A stretch of 64,000 nucleotides of DNA from Collinsella sp. (GTDB taxonomy: Bacteria; Actinomycetota; Coriobacteriia; Coriobacteriales; Coriobacteriaceae): positions 1-64,000 of the forward strand of contig JAHYYJ010000002.1 of the NCBI GenBank assembly GCA_019425015.1, in the 5' to 3' direction. The notes under the pieces were generated by a model. The model ran no database searches and was not told the DNA's origin. It saw only the letters and a program-made list of their open reading frames with translations. Positions 26,430 to 35,400 of this stretch are shown in pieces (position 1 is the stretch's first letter; each line of letters opens with the position of its first letter). The position numbers and the translations under genes were made by a program.

Positions 26430-27815
26430 CTAGTCGATCTTGTTGTTGGTCAGACCGGCGCGGAACACGGTGGCATCGCCATCGGCCTGGCTCGGATCGT
26501 AGAGGTTCAGGGCAGCCACATACATGGCGGCAGCGGTGACCAGGTCGTCCTTGTAGGTGACCTCGTTGGGAGCGTGAGCCTGAGACTCGGCACCCGGGCC
26601 AAAGCCGACGCAGGGGATGCCATAGCGGCCCTGGATGGAAACGCAGTTCGTGGAGAAGGTCCACTTGTCGCACAGCGGACGACCGGTGCGCTTGTCCATG
26701 CTGGGCTCGCAGCCGATGCGCTCGTCACCGAACATGGCCTTGTGGGCGTCGACGAGGGCCTTGACGTGCGGAGCGGTCTCCTTGTTGATCCACGTGGGGA
26801 AGTAAGCCTCGGTCTCGTAGACCTCGCCGGTCCAGGACGGACGGTCGTACATGTACATGGAGACCTTCACGTCGTCGCCGTACTTCTTGGCGGCCGGAAG
26901 GTTGCGGATCTCGTCCAGGCAGGACTCCCAGGTCTCACCGGCGGTCATGCGACGGTCGATGGAGATGGCGCAGGAGTCAGCGACAGCGCAGCGGCTGGGG
27001 CTGGTGTAGAAGATCTGGCTGACGGTGCAGGTGCCGCGGCCCAGGAAGCGGGCGTCCTCGAAGTGCTCGGGGTTGTACTTGGGGTCGAGCATCTTGACGA
27101 GGCCCTTGATGTCGGTCGACTCGTCACAGCCGTTGTTGTTGAGGGCGCGGACGTCGGCGATGATGTCGGCCATCTTGTAGATGGCGTTGTCGCCGCGGTC
27201 GGGAGCGGAGCCGTGGCAGGAGGTGCCGTGAACGTCGACGCGGATCTCCATGCGGCCGCGGTGACCGCGATAGATGCCGCCGTCGGTGGGCTCGGTGGAA
27301 ATGACGAACTCGGGCTTAATGCCGTCCTTGTTGTAGATGTACTGCCAGCACATGCCGTCGCAGTCCTCTTCCTGGACGGTGCCGACGACCATGATCTTGT
27401 AGCCCTCGGGGATGAGGCCCATGTCCTTCATCATCTTGGCAGCATAGGTAGCAGAAGCCATGCCGCCCTCCTGGTCGGAGCCGCCGCGGCCGTAGATGAT
27501 CTCGTCGGTTTCGTAGCCCTCATAGGGATCGGCATCCCAGTTCTCGATGTTGCCGATGCCGACGGTGTCGATGTGGGAGTCGATGGCGATGATCTTGTCG
27601 CCCTCGCCCATAAAGCCCATAACGTTGCCCAGGCCGTCGACCTTGACCTCGTCATAGCCAAGGCTCTCCATCTCGGCCTTGATGCAAGCGACAACCTCAC
27701 CCTCCTCGCAGGACTCAGAGGGATGGGAGATCATAGCGCGCAGGAAGCGAGTCATATCAGCACGATGAGACTCAGCCGCAGCCTTAATGGCATCAAAATC
27801 GAGTTCTTTAGTCAT
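26430..27815 (-). CDS. ygeY: M20 family peptidase YgeY
   Basis: YgeY is a zinc hydrolase of the M20 (ArgE/DapE) family encoded with ygeW and ygeX in purine-degrading bacteria. The 461-residue product contains IDSHIDTVG (metal His and Asp), GRGGSDQEGG (bridging Asp), VQEEDCDG (catalytic Glu pair) and a C-terminal SQAHAPNE histidine. The ATG at 27815 lies nine bases after AAAGG; a TTG three codons upstream abuts that site. It likely hydrolyses an amide or carbamoyl intermediate that yields 2,3-diaminopropionate for DpaL, which is inference from the gene order. Confidence 0.9.
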   Translation of the reverse strand: MTKELDFDAIKAAAESHRADMTRFLRAMISHPSESCEEGEVVACIKAEMESLGYDEVKVDGLGNVMGFMGEGDKIIAIDSHIDTVGIGNIENWDADPYEGYETDEIIYGRGGSDQEGGMASATYAAKMMKDMGLIPEGYKIMVVGTVQEEDCDGMCWQYIYNKDGIKPEFVISTEPTDGGIYRGHRGRMEIRVDVHGTSCHGSAPDRGDNAIYKMADIIADVRALNNNGCDESTDIKGLVKMLDPKYNPEHFEDARFLGRGTCTVSQIFYTSPSRCAVADSCAISIDRRMTAGETWESCLDEIRNLPAAKKYGDDVKVSMYMYDRPSWTGEVYETEAYFPTWINKETAPHVKALVDAHKAMFGDERIGCEPSMDKRTGRPLCDKWTFSTNCVSIQGRYGIPCVGFGPGAESQAHAPNEVTYKDDLVTAAAMYVAALNLYDPSQADGDATVFRAGLTNNKID

Positions 27816-27919
27816 AACAGTCAACCTTTCTACAAGGGTTTACCTACAGGTAGATATTTCAGATAGATCACTTGTGCCAAGCGGCGTGAGGTTGAGCACC
27901 CCACAAGCAAGTAACCATA

Positions 27920-28037
27920 GGAGGCGGACGGAGGACTTTGCTCCGTCGCGAGTTCCGCACGAGCCGGAGAGCACTTAATGTGCTCTCCGTGCGAGCAGGA
28001 CTGTCCGAGCAGGGAGTAAAGTCCTCCGGCTGCCTCC
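27920..28037. other. Highly structured intergenic element between dpaL and ygeY
   Basis: Nested inverted repeats span about 118 bases: GGAGGC/GCCTCC at the ends, a 15-bp stem (27930-27944 with 28013-28027, one wobble) and an inner perfect 10-bp hairpin around 27965-27989. The whole lies within the dpaL-ygeY transcript. It could tune expression between the two genes, stabilise mRNA ends, or be a small mobile palindrome. Confidence 0.6.
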
Positions 28038-28052
28038 GGACAGGTCAGTCTG

Positions 28053-29267
28053 CTAGCAGGTCGGATACTCGCCCTCCCAGACGATGCGACGGTACTGATC
28101 CGGATCGGTGTCGCCCTCGGTGGAGAAGCAGAGCACGGAGCTCGTCTTGTCCAGGCCGATGAGCTCCTTGAGCTCGGCGTACTCGGGATCGAGCATGAGA
28201 GTCTCGACCAGGCCGGTGGTCACAGCGCCGGACTCGCCGGAGATGACGCGCGGGTCGCCCTTCTCGGGAGCGCCCAGGGTGCGCATGCCGCGAGCGGTGA
28301 CCCAGTCGGGGCAGGACACGAAGGCAGTGGTGTGGTTGCGCAGGATATCCCAGCCCAGGATGTTGGGCTCGCCGCAGCACAGGCCGGCCATGATGGAGGG
28401 CATGTCGCCGTCCACGATGCGCGGATCGCCGTCGCCGGCGGCAGCGCCCTTGTACAGGCAGGCGGCAGGCGCGCACTCAACCACGACGAAGGTGGGCGGG
28501 TTATCGGGATACAGGTTGGTGAAGTAGCCCACCACGGCGCCGGCGAGCGAGCCCACGCCAGCCTGGACAAACACGTGCGTCGGGCGGTTGATGGCCATCT
28601 CGCGCAGCTGCTCGGCAGCCTCGGAGGCCATGGTGCCGTAGCCCTCCATGATCCAAGACGGAATCTTCTCGTAGCCCTCCCAGGCGGTGTCCTGAACGAT
28701 GACGCCGCGCTCGCAGGCATCGGCCTCGGCGGCGGCCATGCGCACGCACTCGTCGTAGTTGACCTCTTCGATCGTCACCGTGGCACCCTCGGCGGCGATG
28801 TTATCGAAGCGGGGCTTGGTGGAACCCTTGGGCATGTGCACGACGGCCTTCTGGCCCAGCTTGTTGGCAGCCCATGCCACGCCGCGGCCATGGTTGCCGT
28901 CGGTGGCGGTAAAGAAGGTAGCCTGGCCAAAATCCTTGGCAAGCTGATCGGAGGTCAGGTAATCGAAGGTGCACTCGGCAACGTCCTTGCCGGTCTCGTC
29001 GGCAATGTAGTTGGCCATGGCAAACGAACCGCCCAGAACCTTAAAGGCGTTGAGGCCAAAGCGATAGCTCTCGTCCTTAACGCACAGGTTGGACAGGCCC
29101 AGGCGCGCGGCCTGGCCGTCCAGGCGGGCAAGCGGAGTGACGGTGTACTGGGGGAACGACTGGTGGAAGGCGCGGGCCTTCTTCACGTGGTCGAGGCTCA
29201 TGATTCCCAAGTGCTTGTCATCGCTCTTGGGCATCGTGTTGCCCGCCCACTGGATCTTATCGGCCAT
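28053..29267 (-). CDS. dpaL: Diaminopropionate ammonia-lyase
   Basis: DpaL (YgeX) is a PLP enzyme that converts 2,3-diaminopropionate to pyruvate and two ammonia molecules through an aminoacrylate intermediate. The 404-residue product has the PLP-lysine in RFGLNAFKVLGGSFA (Lys76), DGNHGRGVAWAA, and GVGSLAGAVVGYF, all typical of the fold-type II enzyme. AAGGAG precedes the ATG at 29267. It is the first gene of the dpaL-ygeY-ygeW operon, divergent from a YheO-type regulator with twin palindromic operators between. It is the carbon-yielding end step of the purine pathway. Confidence 0.94.
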   Translation of the reverse strand: MADKIQWAGNTMPKSDDKHLGIMSLDHVKKARAFHQSFPQYTVTPLARLDGQAARLGLSNLCVKDESYRFGLNAFKVLGGSFAMANYIADETGKDVAECTFDYLTSDQLAKDFGQATFFTATDGNHGRGVAWAANKLGQKAVVHMPKGSTKPRFDNIAAEGATVTIEEVNYDECVRMAAAEADACERGVIVQDTAWEGYEKIPSWIMEGYGTMASEAAEQLREMAINRPTHVFVQAGVGSLAGAVVGYFTNLYPDNPPTFVVVECAPAACLYKGAAAGDGDPRIVDGDMPSIMAGLCCGEPNILGWDILRNHTTAFVSCPDWVTARGMRTLGAPEKGDPRVISGESGAVTTGLVETLMLDPEYAELKELIGLDKTSSVLCFSTEGDTDPDQYRRIVWEGEYPTC

Positions 29268-29357
29268 ACGGTGAACTCCTTAAGTTCTCTCTTGCCGGCC
29301 CCCGCATACGCGTTTCAGCCCATTCCCATTCATGCGGCTGAACTTTTATGTGGATGC

Positions 29358-29426
29358 CAAACAAAAAGTTTGTTAGCACTGTTCTATCACACTTTTTGAA
29401 TGGAAAACCTAACAAATTGTTTGTTG
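29358..29426. promoter_or_regulatory. Twin palindromic operator candidates between dpaL and its regulator
   Basis: Two perfect palindromes share AACAAA, three bases, TTTGTT: at 29360-29374 and 29411-29425, 51 bp apart centre to centre. Both lie in the 277-bp AT-rich divergent promoter region. They are good candidates for binding by the regulator at 29545, and the spacing (about five helical turns) would permit cooperative binding. The rest of the gap shows no gene. Confidence 0.6.
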
Positions 29427-29544
29427 CCGTAATCGGTACCTTTTCGCCGCCGAACGGTCGCATAACGCAGCGATGCTTTCGTTATTTGCGAACAGGTGTG
29501 GTTTATGGCACAGTGAGCCCAAACTAATTTTTAGGAAGGCACCT

Positions 29545-30198
29545 ATGACCCCCGCACAGATTGAGTTTTACAAGCGTCTTGCGCGCAGCCTGGCGCTACA
29601 GTTTGGCCCCAACTGCGAAATCGTCGTCCACGATCTGGAGACCGAGGACGTGGACCGCTCCATCGTAGTGATCGAAAACGGCCACGTCAGCGGGCGCAAA
29701 CTGGGTGACGGCCCCAGCCATATTGTGCTTGAATCCATGCACGAGGGCACCGCCGACGTGCACGACCGCGAGCCGTACCTCACCAAAACCGCCGATGGCA
29801 AGCTGCTCAAGTCCTCGACCATCTTTATCCGCAACGATGAGGGCAAGCCCGTCGGCATTTTGGGCATCAACTTTGACATTACGCTTATGAAGGCTTTTGA
29901 GCGTTCGCTCGACGCCTTTACCGGCACCGGCGGCACGGGCTACACCGAGCCCGAGCCCATTACCAAGAACATCGGCGACCTGCTCGAGGACCTGCTGCAC
30001 GAGTGCGAACAGTTTGTGGGCAAGCCCGCGGCACTCATGACCAAAGACGAGCGCATTCGTGCCATTGGCTACCTCGACCGTCGCGGCGCCTTCCTCATTT
30101 CCAAGTCGAGCGAGCGCGCCTGCGAGTTCTTTGGCATCTCCAAGTACAGCTTCTATAGCTACCTCAATGAGGCCAAGGCGGCAACAGGCGACAAGTAG
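29545..30198 (+). CDS. YheO/DauR-type PAS-HTH transcriptional regulator (block A)
   Basis: The 217-residue product has an N-terminal YheO-like PAS domain (IVVHDLETEDVDRSIVVIENGHVSGRK, then FIRNDEGKPVGILGINFDIT) and a C-terminal DauR-like helix-turn-helix (RRGAFLISKSSERACEFFGISKYSFYSYLNEAK). Regulators of this kind sense small metabolites. AGGAAGG precedes the ATG at 29545. It is divergent from dpaL and so probably controls block A. A paralog at 59823-60479 is divergent from block B. The ligand is unknown; a purine pathway intermediate is plausible. Confidence 0.82.
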   Translation: MTPAQIEFYKRLARSLALQFGPNCEIVVHDLETEDVDRSIVVIENGHVSGRKLGDGPSHIVLESMHEGTADVHDREPYLTKTADGKLLKSSTIFIRNDEGKPVGILGINFDITLMKAFERSLDAFTGTGGTGYTEPEPITKNIGDLLEDLLHECEQFVGKPAALMTKDERIRAIGYLDRRGAFLISKSSERACEFFGISKYSFYSYLNEAKAATGDK

Positions 30199-30321
30199 GC
30201 ACTCGCCTGGATTGCCCCTCCCCTTTTGGGCGCGAGTTCTGGAAAGCATGAATCCAAGACCGAGCCGCTTGGAAAGTTCCATATAATCGATGTCATTAGT
30301 ATTTCGAAAGGGTGGAACAGA

Positions 30322-31290
30322 ATGGCGTTGAGCAAGGCATCATGCACCGGTCGCGGATTGATTCCGGCAATTGGTGGACATGTGCACCGCATGTTCGATG
30401 AGGGTGAAGACGACCTGTTTTCGCTGAGCCTTGACGACGTGATGGATGATCGCCCGTGGACCGCCGACGAACTCATGGGCGGTGGGGCTCGCCCGTCAAG
30501 CCCCAATCCCGCACTTGCGCCTAAGCCCGCATCTGCGCCGGCTCCTGCGCAGTCGCCTGTTTCGACGCCCGCGTCTGCGCCCACACCCACTCCCCGCCCC
30601 GCAAGCGACCCGTCCGAGACGGCGGCATTTCTCGCTGCAGCGACGCAGGGCAAATCGGCCGACAGCACCGTTATGTACAGCGCCCAGCAGTTGCCTGTTC
30701 CTGCGGCACGCAAGCCTCCGGTCACAAGGCTCGATGAGCCCGTTGCCCATCAGGTTGCCTACGATTCCTGGGCTGCAGCCGATCTGGATGAGACCTCTAC
30801 CGGCATGCCGGCGCTCGACGTTCCAGTTAACCCGCTTTTTGCCGCCAACACGAGCGCCGCGGGCTATGAGGGCGGTGCGGCATATTCCGATTATTCCGAT
30901 GGCCATGCTGACGCCGGTCGCATCGAGACCGAGGATTATGGCACCACATCGAGCGATTATCTCAACGATCCGTACGCTGCCACGCCTGCACCGGAATATG
31001 ACCCGGAGGCCGCGTCCGCACCGGCGTATACCAAAAGCACGGGCGAAGAGCGCTTCGCCGATTATTACGCCGAGGAAAAGGCGCTGCGTTTCTCGGAATT
31101 TCCGCAGGCAGTCAAGGTTGCCTTTATCGCCATTGTCATTGTCCTGCTCGGCGTCATTGCGTTTGAGGGATTCCAGCTGTTCTCCGGCCCCACCCAAGCG
31201 GAGTCGGAGACCCAGCAAAAAGAGGACGATGACGAGTATCTGGACATCAACACCCTCAAGGGCGACCCCAACGACGGAGACGATGAGTAG
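30322..31290 (+). CDS. Pro/Ala-rich protein with one membrane segment
   Basis: I do not recognise a family for this 322-residue protein. The first 65 residues are mixed and acidic, followed by a Pro/Ala/Ser-rich low-complexity stretch (about 55-110), a long acidic Tyr/Asp/Ala region, one hydrophobic helix (AVKVAFIAIVIVLLGVIAF, about 270-290) and a short acidic tail. No signal peptide is seen. The layout suggests a tail-anchored or single-pass envelope protein. AAGGGTGG precedes the ATG at 30322. It lies at the left edge of the accessory region. Confidence 0.6.
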   Translation: MALSKASCTGRGLIPAIGGHVHRMFDEGEDDLFSLSLDDVMDDRPWTADELMGGGARPSSPNPALAPKPASAPAPAQSPVSTPASAPTPTPRPASDPSETAAFLAAATQGKSADSTVMYSAQQLPVPAARKPPVTRLDEPVAHQVAYDSWAAADLDETSTGMPALDVPVNPLFAANTSAAGYEGGAAYSDYSDGHADAGRIETEDYGTTSSDYLNDPYAATPAPEYDPEAASAPAYTKSTGEERFADYYAEEKALRFSEFPQAVKVAFIAIVIVLLGVIAFEGFQLFSGPTQAESETQQKEDDDEYLDINTLKGDPNDGDDE

Positions 31291-31360
31291 CGAGAGCTGA
31301 AGGCGGCCGCAGGATCCCGCATCCAGCACCGGCTTCTAAGTGCTGTTTTGTCATCCAGCT

Positions 31361-31437
31361 ACACTTTTCCGAAGTTTTAAGGTGCCTATTTCGACACTTT
31401 TCCGTACTTTTACACGGCTGATTTCGACACTTTTCCG
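31361..31437. repeat. Direct repeat with exact 33-bp period
   Basis: ACACTTTTCCG occurs at 31361, 31394 and 31427, always 33 bases apart. The second and third copies share a 17-base core (ATTTCGACACTTTTCCG). The sequence between copies is partly conserved. The period is about three helical turns, which suits same-face protein binding; a decayed insertion-sequence end is also possible. Confidence 0.7.
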
Positions 31438-31537
31438 GATGAAAGCCGAATAATCACTTGGGAAACCAACGCCGTTCACGCGTCATTTCGCAGGCGGCGC
31501 TTGATTTCTGTCCGTACACGTTGATAGACTTCCTCTT

Positions 31538-31561
31538 GCCCGCAAGGAGCGGGCGCATTTT
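31538..31561 (+). terminator. Terminator-like hairpin before the 121-residue gene
   Basis: GCCCGC and GCGGGC pair around a 5-base loop and are followed by a short T-run (CATTTTA). It lies 248 bases past the stop of the membrane-segment protein and before the next gene, so it could be a terminator or an attenuator. Confidence 0.45.
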
Positions 31562-31655
31562 ATCCAGAGTCGGGGTAGAGAGTTGGCTCCACGATCCCGA
31601 CGCCAACCGGCCAAGAGGCACGGTGGCCCTGCCAACATCGATGAAAGGAGTCCGT

Positions 31656-32021
31656 ATGGACAATTTCTCCGTGCGCAGCGAGCGTAACTTCCACAACCTG
31701 ATCGTCAAACCGAATCACATGCATCTTCTGGATAAGCCAAATGGCTACGCCTCGGCCATGATCAAGAGCAGCCTCTCCCACCAGATGCGCTTTACGGTGC
31801 AGGTGCTCGAGGAAGAACTCTGCGCCGCCGGCAGCCCGCACGTGCTGCAGATCAAGCTGCTTGGAGACGACTCTCGCGAGCCGTCTAGCTGGAAGCTCTT
31901 TGCTGACGGCGTATGCGTTGCGGACGGATCCGGCGCCTTTGTCCGAGAGTGCTTCTGCGAGGGAGCCGAGGCATTCCTGGACCTGTGTCGCGACGCCGTA
32001 CGCACGGCCGAGCTGTACTAG
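31656..32021 (+). CDS. Hypothetical protein, 121 residues
   Basis: The product is a soluble-looking 121-residue protein beginning MDNFSVRSERNFHNLIV, with three cysteines and an acidic C-terminal helix. I recognise no family. A very good AAAGGAG lies five bases before the ATG at 31656, which supports it being expressed. The surrounding frame is open further upstream but has no better site. It is followed by a GC-rich hairpin (about 32068-32114) and then the defense operon promoter. Confidence 0.6.
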   Translation: MDNFSVRSERNFHNLIVKPNHMHLLDKPNGYASAMIKSSLSHQMRFTVQVLEEELCAAGSPHVLQIKLLGDDSREPSSWKLFADGVCVADGSGAFVRECFCEGAEAFLDLCRDAVRTAELY

Positions 32022-32198
32022 TGGAGCCAGAGGGAGTATGAGCTGTTGAGTGCGGCCCGCGGGATTGCGGGGGCGTAGGTGGGCACACCTACCACGCGCT
32101 CCCGCGATAACGCCGTTGGTCAGGTTGTCCCTACCTGGCTCTTTGATTCCATGCCTGGCCATATTGCCGTTCGCCCGTTCGCCTCAACAGTCGCCAAC

Positions 32199-32241
32199 AA
32201 TGCAACGCTATAATATTTTCAAACGCATTTGTATTGCATTT
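32199..32241 (+). promoter_or_regulatory. Promoter and operator candidate for the defense operon
   Basis: A perfect TATAAT lies at 32209-32214, about 50 bases before the first gene of the operon. It is bracketed by an inverted pair AATGCAA (32199-32205) and TTGCATT (32234-32240), and GCATTT is repeated 11 bp apart at 32225 and 32236. No good -35 is seen. The repeats are the kind of half-sites bound by ribbon-helix-helix proteins such as the one encoded next. Confidence 0.5.
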
Positions 32242-32259
32242 CGAGCGATGGGAGCACAG

Positions 32260-32472
32260 ATGCCCGATAGCTACAAACAGCTCATCAAGAGCAACCCTGA
32301 CGAGACCGAGATCAGGAGCTTCCTGGTGAACGGCGACCAGGTTTCCGTGACCCTGCGCATCCCCGACACCCTGCGCGATGCGGCGAAGGAGGAGGCGGCC
32401 CTGCGGGGCATGAGCTTCTCCGCCTTCGTGCGCACCTGCATGATCGAAGAGCTCGCGAAGAAGGGGGCATAG
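32260..32472 (+). CDS. Small ribbon-helix-helix DNA-binding protein
   Basis: This 70-residue product has VSVTLRIPDTLRDAAKEEAALRGMSFSAFVRTCMIEEL, a typical ribbon-helix-helix: a basic beta strand, then two helices with a small residue between. Such proteins act as autoregulators or antitoxins. GGGAGC precedes the ATG at 32260. It is the first gene of a co-directional operon and ends four bases before the helicase start, with promoter repeats upstream, so it probably represses the operon. A toxin partner is not evident. Confidence 0.72.
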   Translation: MPDSYKQLIKSNPDETEIRSFLVNGDQVSVTLRIPDTLRDAAKEEAALRGMSFSAFVRTCMIEELAKKGA

Positions 32473-32476
32473 AGGC

Positions 32477-35400
32477 GTGAAGTCGCTAAACAACGTCGGC
32501 GCCGAGCGCCTGGGAGACGCCCTCGGCGAATCCATTGACGACGGCGCGAAGCTGTCGATAATCAGCTCGTATTTCACCGTGTTCGCCTACGGGGAGCTCA
32601 AGGAGGAGCTCTCCAAGGTCGACGAGGTGCGTTTCCTGTTCAGCGAGCCCACCTTCATCAAGCGCATGGCCGACTCGAAGGAGCCGCGCGAGTTCGAGGT
32701 CGCCCGCCGCGCGCGCGAGGTCGGCGTCGGCGGCTCGGGGCTCGAGCTCACGCTGCGCAACAACCTCAACCAGCGCGCGCTCGCCCGCGAATGCGCCGAG
32801 TGGATCCGCGAGAGGGGCGTCTTCAAGTCCGCCAAGACGTCCGGCGCCATCCAGCCGGGCGGCACCTACGTGGTGGAGAACCCCTCCGGCGACGACCACG
32901 CCTTCATGGGCGCCGCCGCGAACTTCACGCAGGAGGGCCTCGGCTACGAGCGCCGCCCGGGAACCGTCACCTGCGTGAGCCACTTCGAGAATGCAACGGA
33001 GGCCATCGGCCTCAAGATGATGTTCGAGTCGGTCTGGGACAACCCCGCCATGGTCGAGGAGGTCACCGCGCAGGTGGCCGCCCAGGTCGAAACGCTCTAC
33101 CGCGAGAACCCGCCCGAGTTCGTGTACTTCCTAACGCTCTACCACCTGTTTCGCGATTTCATGGAGGACGACGAGGACAACGGAATCCGCCCCGGCCTCA
33201 AGTTCGAGGAGTCCGTGGTCTGGAACAAGCTCTACGACTTCCAGAAGGACGCCGTCGTGGGCGCCATCCGCAAACTGGAAAAGTACAAGGGCTGCATCAT
33301 CGCCGACTCGGTGGGTCTGGGCAAGACCTACGAGGCGCTCGCCGTCATGAAGTACTACCAGGAGCGCAACGACCGCATCCTCGTGCTGTGCCCAAAGCGC
33401 TTGCGGGACAACTGGACCCTGTGGACCCAGGACAACGACAATCGCAACCCGCTTGCCGACGACCGCTTCAGCTACACGGTGCTCAACCACACCGACCTAT
33501 CGCGCTACCACGGCATGAGCGGCGAGGTGGACCTCGAGCACCTGCGGTGGGGCCACTTCGACCTCCTCGTCATCGACGAGAGCCACAACTTCAGGAACAA
33601 GAGCACCGACGCGGACAAGACCGACCGCTACACGCGCCTCATCGAGGACGTCATCAAGTCGGGCCAACGCACGAAGGTGCTCATGCTCTCTGCCACCCCG
33701 GTGAATAACCGCCTGCTCGACCTGCGAAACCAGATCGAGCTCATCACCGAGGGAGACGACGCGTACCTCGCCGATACCGACGGCATCCCGTCGATCACCC
33801 ACGTGACGCGCGTCGCCCAGCAGAGGTTCAACGAGTGGAGCAAGCTCTCCGACTCCGAGCGCACGACCGAGAGCTTCGTGAACGCGGTGAACGCCGACTA
33901 CTTCAAGCTGCTCGACGTGCTGACCATCGCACGCAGTCGCAAGCACATCACGAAGTACTACGGCGCCGCGAGCGGGACCTTCCCGGCGCGCCGGCCGCCC
34001 CTTTCGTTCCAGACGCCCATCGACCTGGAAGGCGAGCTGCCGCCGATCGCCGAGCTCAACGACATGATCGCCCAGCTCACGTTCGCCCAGTACCAGGTGC
34101 TCTCCTACGTGCGCGCCGACCAGCGCCGCAAGTACGAGGACCGCTACGGGGACACATGGGGCAAGGACTTCGAAAGCCAGGTCCACCGCACGACGGCGGT
34201 GGCCAACCTCATGCGCATCAACGTCCTCAAGCGCATGGAGTCCTCCGTGAACAGCTTCCGCATCACGCTGCGCCGCATCCTCGACGGCTGCGTCGACCTG
34301 CGCTCAAGGCTCGACGCCGACGCTTCGGGGGTCGCCTACGGCACCGAGGGCCTTGAGGACGGATTCGACGACGACGATGCCGAGGAGTTCGAGGCCGGCG
34401 GCAAGGTGCGAGTCGACCTGCGAGACGTAGACACCCTGCGCCTGGGCCAGGACCTCGACTTCGACATACAGGTGCTCCGGGCCCTGCTAGCCTACGCCGA
34501 CGCGGTGACGCCCGAGCGCGACGCCAAGCTCGTGGAGCTGCGCGACTTCATCGCGGGCAAGGTCAGCGAGCCGTACAACCCCGGCAACCGCAAGGTGCTG
34601 GTGTTCAGCGCGTTCGCCGACACGACGGCGTACCTCTTCGAGCAGCTGGCGCCCTGGCTTAAGCGCGAGCTCGGCATCGAGTGCGCCGAGGTGGCGGGCA
34701 GCTCCAACCGGACCTACTCGCTGAAGCTCCCCAGGACCACCTTCGAGAACATCCTCGCGAGGTTCTCTCCCGTCTCCAAGGAGCTGCCGGAGAGCCAGAG
34801 GGCGCTCGGCGAGATCGACATCGTCTTCGCGACGGACTGCATCTCCGAGGGCCAGAACCTGCAGGACTGCGACTGCCTGGTGAACTACGACATCCACTGG
34901 AACCCCGTGCGCATAATCCAGCGCTTCGGCCGCATCGACCGCCTGGGCTCGAAGAACGCGCAGATCCAGCTGGTCAACTTCTGGCCGGACATCGCGCTCG
35001 ACGAGTACATCCAGCTGGAGGGCCGCGTGAAGGGGCGCATGGCGCTGCTCGACGCGTCGGCCACCGGCGAGGAGAACGTGCTGGAGGCCAAGGGCAACGG
35101 CGAGATGAATGACCTCAAGTACCGCCGCCAGCAGCTCCAGCAGCTCAAGAGCGAGGTACTCGACCTCGAGGACATCTCGGGCGGCATCTCGATCACGGAC
35201 TTCGCCTTCGACGACTTCCGCGTGGAGCTCCAGCGCTACGCCAAGGAACATCCCGGCGCGCTGGAGAACTCACCGGCGGGCCTCCATGCCGTGGCCCCCA
35301 TCCCCGTCGAACTCCGCGGAGACGTGAGGCCGGGGGTGGTCTTCTGCCTCAAGCAGAACGACGAGGGCAACGACCCCAGGGACACGAACCCCGTCTTCCC

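Larger units (their letters stand above)
31291..31655. other. Gap with a 33-bp-period repeat and a hairpin
   Basis: This 365-bp stretch holds no convincing gene. It contains a three-copy repeat with an exact 33-bp period (31361-31437) and a terminator-like hairpin (31538-31554 followed by a T-run). Confidence 0.6.
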
